Shown here: positions 58,101 to 64,000 of the stretch, one piece after another
Layout: the number at the start of each line of letters is the position of its first letter
How positions within the stretch are numbered: position 1 is the first letter of the stretch
Assembly (NCBI GenBank): GCA_032622095.1
Contig: CP136061.1
Span: 83,738,324 to 83,802,323, forward strand
Direction of reading: 5' to 3'
Origin: Siphonodentalium dalli
Taxonomy: Eukaryota > Mollusca > Scaphopoda > Gadilida > Siphonodentaliidae
Length of the DNA: 64,000 bases
Notes under the pieces: generated by a model
Databases searched by the model: none
What the model saw: only the letters and a program-made list of their open reading frames with translations
What the model was told of the DNA's origin: nothing
Translations under genes and position numbers: made by a program

Positions 58101-61100
58101 CCCCATTCATTCACCAGTTTAAATTATTTAGATATTATGTACAAGTCAAATAAACGCGATGTCATCCTTTAACAACGTGTCGCATGTATCAGGTGAAGGT
58201 CATTCTTCAGTTACCTTCACCTTTAGGGTTCCACGGTGTACTCGCTCCCCGACTCTAGAACACATTTAGCTCCCTGATTCCTATATATATGTATATGTGT
58301 GAAACACAGCGTTTCTTATAGTATTTTATCAAAATATAGACCTTACTGAAATAAAAAATGGATTATATCGAGCAGTAGTTGTTTATTTTTCCAATATGAG
58401 GCATCCTGAAAATTAGTGTCAATCCTCAAAATAAAGCCAAAAAATTTAGATTTTTTTTTCAATTTTACTAGCTGATGCATCTCGTATAACTGAAGAATGC
58501 CCTTATATACGATACTATTACTAAATTGAAGAGGATATGTTAATATACATTTTGAGTGGGATAACTTGTCCAATTTTAAACCCTTTTCATGCAAAATTTG
58601 TCAATTTATAATAAACATTTACAAAAATTAACAGAAAATTTAAATAAAAAATACTTTAATAGCATAATAAAGCAACTATAAGTCAATTTAAATATCTAAA
58701 CATCATCATACAACATCAGCCACAGTCTCAGGCATGAAATTTGACCAGATGGCAGGGCATACTGTCTGTTTAACAAACCTGCCATGACAGTTTTGCACGA
58801 CATTAACACTACTGGCGATGCCATCACCCCCCCCCCCCCCCGACTTGGGGTGGGACTACGGTCCCCGATAAGGCTACTGGGTGCCGGGAAATCTTAATTG
58901 GGTTAACTGCCACCTTTTCCCAATGGGGGGGGGGGGCTAACACTACTCAAATTTTTGGGGAGGGGGGCTTTGGCCCCCCTGACCCCCTAATGGTACCTGA
59001 TGTCCATGCAAAATTCCCAGATTTATCACTTTCTTTACTATCTACAGGCGAATCCATGCGTTTCTTCTTTAAATCTGTCCAAAATGTGGTCATTATCATT
59101 TGAAAATAAGAAAATATGGAATTAACAACTTATCATGGCGAGACGTGAAATTTCGTAAAATTCATATTTTTCCTATAGGAATCACTGAACTAAATGGTTT
59201 CCCATAGGCGACAGTGTTAACGTTTCCGCCAAATTCACTGAATTGAAGCCTGCAGGCCATACCAGTGATGTTTACCCAGCTAGATTGACACCAGTTGATC
59301 ACGAAAATGCAAGAAAAATCATAGGTCATGTGTTTACTTTTAAAAATAAATCCCCAAGTGTACGACGGGGCTATCCCACAGCCAAATTTGATCTGGAAAA
59401 ATCCAGAACTACAGCAGCTAGTTAAATAAATTTCCCGCTCACAAAAATCCATTCCCCCATTCATTCACCAGTTTAAATTATTTAGATATTATGTACAAGT
59501 CAAATAAACGCGATGTCATCCTTTAACAACGTGTCGCATGTATCAGGTGAAGGTCATTCTTCAGTTACCTTCACCTTTAGGGTTCCACGGTGTACTCGCT
59601 CCCCGACTCTAGAACACATTTAGCTCCCTGATTCCTATATATATGTATATGTGTGAAACACAGCGTTTCTTATAGTATTTTATCAAAATATAGACCTTAC
59701 TGAAATAAAAAATGGATTATATCGAGCAGTAGTTGTTTATTTTTCCAATATGAGGCATCCTGAAAATTAGTGTCAATCCTCAAAATAAAGCCAAAAAATT
59801 TAGATTTTTTTTTCAATTTTACTAGCTGATGCATCTCGTATAACTGAAGAATGCCCTTATATACGATACTATTACTAAATTGAAGAGGATATGTTAATAT
59901 ACATTTTGAGTGGGATAACTTGTCCAATTTTAAACCCTTTTCATGCAAAATTTGTCAATTTATAATAAACATTTACAAATATTAACAGAAAATTTAAATA
60001 AAAAATACTTTAATAGCATAATAAAGCAACTATAAGTCAATTTAAATATCTAAACATCATCATACAACATCAGCCACAGTCTCAGGCATGAAATTTCACC
60101 AGATGGCAGGGCATACTGTCTGTTTAACAAACCTGCCATGACAGTTTTGCACGACATTAACACTACTGGCGATGCCATCACCCCCCCCCCCCCCGACTTG
60201 GGGTGGGACTACGGTCCCCGATAAGGCTACTGGGTGCCGGGAAATCTTAATTGGGTTAACTGCCACCTTTTCCCAATGGGGGGGGGCTAACACTACTCAA
60301 ATTTTTGGGGAGGGGGGCTTTGGCCCCCCTGACCCCCTAATGGTACCTGATGTCCATGCAAAATTCCCAGATTTATCACTTTCTTTACTATCTACAGGCG
60401 AATCCATGCGTTTCTTCTTTAAATCTGTCCAAAATGTGGTCATTATCATTTGAAAATAAGAAAATATGGAATTAACAACTTATCATGGCGAGACGTGAAA
60501 TTTCGTAAAATTCATATTTTTCCTATATATAGGAATCACTGAACTAAATGGTTTCCCATAGGCGACAGTGTTAACGTTTCCGCCAAATTCACTGAATTGA
60601 AGCCTGCAGGCCATACCAGTGATGTTTACCCAGCTAGATTGACACCAGTTGATCACGAAAATGCAAGAAAAATCATAGGTCATGTGTTTACTTTTAAAAA
60701 TAAATCCCCAAGTGTACGACGGGGCTATCCCACAGCCAAATTTGATCTGGAAAAATCCAGAACTACAGCAGCTAGTTAAATAAATTTCCCGCTCACAAAA
60801 ATCCATTCCCCCATTCATTCACCAGTTTAAATTATTTAGATATTATGTACAAGTCAAATAAACGCGATGTCATCCTTTAACAACGTGTCGCATGTATCAG
60901 GTGAAGGTCATTCTTCAGTTACCTTCACCTTTAGGGTTCCACGGTGTACTCGCTCCCCGACTCTAGAACACATTTAGCTCCCTGATTCCTATATATATGT
61001 ATATGTGTGAAACACAGCGTTTCTTATAGTATTTTATCAAAATATAGACCTTACTGAAATAAAAAATGGATTATATCGAGCAGTAGTTGTTTATTTTTCC

Positions 61101-64000
61101 AATATGAGGCATCCTGAAAATTAGTGTCAATCCTCAAAATAAAGCCAAAAAATTTAGATTTTTTTTTCAATTTTACTAGCTGATGCATCTCGTATAACTG
61201 AAGAATGCCCTTATATACGATACTATTACTAAATTGAAGAGGATATGTTAATATACATTTTGAGTGGGATAACTTGTCCAATTTTAAACCCTTTTCATGC
61301 AAAATTTGTCAATTTATAATAAACATTTACAAAAATTAACAGAAAATTTAAATAAAAAATACTTTAATAGCATAATAAAGCAACTATAAGTCAATTTAAA
61401 TATCTAAACATCATCATACAACATCAGCCACAGTCTCAGGCATGAAATTTGACCAGATGGCAGGGCATACTGTCTGTTTAACAAACCTGCCATGACAGTT
61501 TTGCACGACATTAACACTACTGGCGATGCCATCACCCCCCCCCCCCCCGACTTGGGGTGGGACTACGGTCCCCGATAAGGCTACTGGGTGCCGGGAAATC
61601 TTAATTGGGTTAACTGCCACCTTTTCCCAATGGGGGGGGGGCTAACACTACTCAAATTTTTGGGGAGGGGGGCTTTGGCCCCCCTGACCCCCTAATGGTA
61701 CCTGATGTCCATGCAAAATTCCCAGATTTATCACTTTCTTTACTATCTACAGGCGAATCCATGCGTTTCTTCTTTAAATCTGTCCAAAATGTGGTCATTA
61801 TCATTTGAAAATAAGAAAATATGGAATTAACAACTTATCATGGCGAGACGTGAAATTTCGTAAAATTCATATTTTTCCTATAGGAATCACTGAACTAAAT
61901 GGTTTCCCATAGGCGACAGTGTTAACGTTTCCGCCAAATTCACTGAATTGAAGCCTGCAGGCCATACCAGTGATGTTTACCCAGCTAGATTGACACCAGT
62001 TGATCACGAAAATGCAAGAAAAATCATAGGTCATGTGTTTACTTTTAAAAATAAATCCCCAAGTGTACGACGGGGCTATCCCACAGCCAAATTTGATCTG
62101 GAAAAATCCAGAACTACAGCAGCTAGTTAAATAAATTTCCCGCTCACAAAAATCCATTCCCCCATTCATTCACCAGTTTAAATTATTTAGATATTATGTA
62201 CAAGTCAAATAAACGCGATGTCATCCTTTAACAACGTGTCGCATGTATCAGGTGAAGGTCATTCTTCAGTTACCTTCACCTTTAGGGTTCCACGGTGTAC
62301 TCGCTCCCCGACTCTAGAACACATTTAGCTCCCTGATTCCTATATATATGTATATGTGTGAAACACAGCGTTTCTTATAGTATTTTATCAAAATATAGAC
62401 CTTACTGAAATAAAAAATGGATTATATCGAGCAGTAGTTGTTTATTTTTCCAATATGAGGCATCCTGAAAATTAGTGTCAATCCTCAAAATAAAGCCAAA
62501 AAATTTAGATTTTTTTTTCAATTTTACTAGCTGATGCATCTCGTATAACTGAAGAATGCCCTTATATACGATACTATTACTAAATTGAAGAGGATATGTT
62601 AATATACATTTTGAGTGGGATAACTTGTCCAATTTTAAACCCTTTTCATGCAAAATTTGTCAATTTATAATAAACATTTACAAATATTAACAGAAAATTT
62701 AAATAAAAAATACTTTAATAGCATAATAAAGCAACTATAAGTCAATTTAAATATCTAAACATCATCATACAACATCAGCCACAGTCTCAGGCATGAAATT
62801 TCACCAGATGGCAGGGCATACTGTCTGTTTAACAAACCTGCCATGACAGTTTTGCACGACATTAACACTACTGGCGATGCCATCACCCCCCCCCCCGACT
62901 TGGGGTGGGACTACGGTCCCCGATAAGGCTACTGGGTGCCGGGAAATCTTAATTGGGTTAACTGCCACCTTTTCCCAATGGGGGGGGGCTAACACTACTC
63001 AAATTTTTGGGGAGGGGGGCTTTGGCCCCCCTGACCCCCTAATGGTACCTGATGTCCATGCAAAATTCCCAGATTTATCACTTTCTTTACTATCTACAGG
63101 CGAATCCATGCGTTTCTTCTTTAAATCTGTCCAAATTGTGGTCATTATCATTTGAAAATAAGAAAATATGGAATTAACAACTTATCATGGCGAGACGTGA
63201 AATTTCGTAAAATTCATATTTTTCCTATAGGAATCACTGAACTAAATGGTTTCCCATAGGCGACAGTGTTAACGTTTCCGCCAAATTCACTGAATTGAAG
63301 CCTGCAGGCCATACCAGTGATGTTTACCCAGCTAGATTGACACCAGTTGATCACGAAAATGCAAGAAAAATCATAGGTCATGTGTTTACTTTTAAAAATA
63401 AATCCCCAAGTGTACGACGGGGCTATCCCACAGCCAAATTTGATCTGGAAAAATCCAGAACTACAGCAGCTAGTTAAATAAATTTCCCGCTCACAAAAAT
63501 CCATTCCCCCATTCATTCACCAGTTTAAATTATTTAGATATTATGTACAAGTCAAATAAACGCGATGTCATCCTTTAACAACGTGTCGCATGTATCAGGT
63601 GAAGGTCATTCTTCAGTTACCTTCACCTTTAGGGTTCCACGGTGTACTCGCTCCCCGACTCTAGAACACATTTAGCTCCCTGATTCCTATATATATGTAT
63701 ATGTGTGAAACACAGCGTTTCTTATAGTATTTTATCAAAATATAGACCTTACTGAAATAAAAAATGGATTATATCGAGCAGTAGTTGTTTATTTTTCCAA
63801 TATGAGGCATCCTGAAAATTAGTGTCAATCCTCAAAATAAAGCCAAAAAATTTAGATTTTTTTTTCAATTTTACTAGCTGATGCATCTCGTATAACTGAA
63901 GAATGCCCTTATATACGATACTATTACTAAATTGAAGAGGATATGTTAATATACATTTTGAGTGGGATAACTTGTCCAATTTTAAACCCTTTTCATGCAA

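Larger units (their letters stand above)
48390..64000. repeat. Macrosatellite of modules A and B, continuing past the window
   Basis: Order of modules: B A A B A B A A A B A B A B A B A B A B A B A. The full AB unit is about 1,350 bp and the A-only unit about 890 bp. A copies: 48852-49738, 49739-50626, 51089-51978, 52441-53335, 53336-54226, 54227-55112, 55575-56461, 56924-57815, 58282-59173, 59636-60523, 60990-61878, 62341-63225 and 63688 onward. Copies differ by rare substitutions and by homopolymer length, so the array is young or strongly homogenised. The left edge of the array is the left tip of a B module. Confidence 0.97.

Noticed and set aside
49447-63155. 73-104-codon plus frames crossing the poly-G run in A
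   Set aside because: Start and frame change with homopolymer length, so the product would differ between units.
48264-63516. 100-138-codon minus frames (MNGGMDFCERE...) in every B module
   Set aside because: They run antisense to the other B frame with no domain. Their presence in all copies follows from repeat identity.

Overview
This window looks like a metazoan nuclear genome segment, most likely from a bivalve or related mollusc. The base composition is AT-rich, there is no operon-like packing, and there are hardly any long open frames. Isolated exons carry canonical splice sites, and there is a tRNA-derived SINE with an ATT tail of the kind common in molluscs. Dozens of short terminal-inverted-repeat (TIR) elements sit inside one another. 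Assignment to molluscs is inference from repeat style and from the PAN and C-type-lectin exons; no species can be named from the sequence alone.

Layout. 1-4.7 kb: degenerate repeats, a 28-bp and a 46-bp minisatellite, a TTAA-ended palindromic element, a GTT-rich microsatellite and a SINE. 4.9-10 kb: two piggyBac-like TTAA MITEs in opposite orientation and a GC-rich island bounded by a direct repeat. 10.5-16.3 kb: a 5.84-kb element with long mirrored TIRs built from ~360-bp tandem units carrying a recurring AAGATGGCSGCC motif, with a 3-bp TAA duplication. 16.3-20.6 kb: minisatellites, a third piggyBac-like MITE, and the first exon of a secreted PAN-domain gene (minus strand). 20.6-21.3 kb: a perfect-period 28-bp minisatellite (23 copies). 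24.1-27.3 kb: a frameshifted intronless gene (minus strand) of a repetitive animal family ending in a PIN/FEN1-like nuclease region and a CXC (tesmin-type) region. 27.3-30.5 kb: a foldback element, a 172-bp tandem duplication and a 2.0-kb TIR element. 31.7-33.9 kb: two copies of a TGTGACCC-ended MITE, one inside a small Helitron. 34.5-37.8 kb: two more copies of the TTAA-ended element and a duplicated 440-bp TIR element. 38.7-42.2 kb: a large imperfect inverted repeat with a minisatellite in its loop. 43-45.8 kb: a 63-bp satellite, the last exon of a C-type lectin gene (minus strand), and a LINE remnant split by a MITE.

47.9-64 kb is the outstanding region: a tandem macrosatellite running off the right edge. 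It is made of a ~890-bp module A (13 copies, the last cut by the window end) and a 458-bp module B (10 copies). B is itself a TIR element bounded by TATA; three A-A junctions lack it and show the uninterrupted site. A 461-bp B-like element abuts the left edge of the array. B, this neighbour and the 440-bp elements at 35-37 kb share an internal box (about 20 bases, CCATAGGC..CAGTG.TAAC) at nearly the same distance from the 5' tip, which suggests one undescribed family of small TIR elements, one member of which has been amplified as a satellite.

Genes are few. The two good exons (PAN and C-type lectin, both minus strand, 26 kb apart) could belong to neighbouring members of a secreted recognition-protein cluster. 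No complete functional gene is contained in the window.
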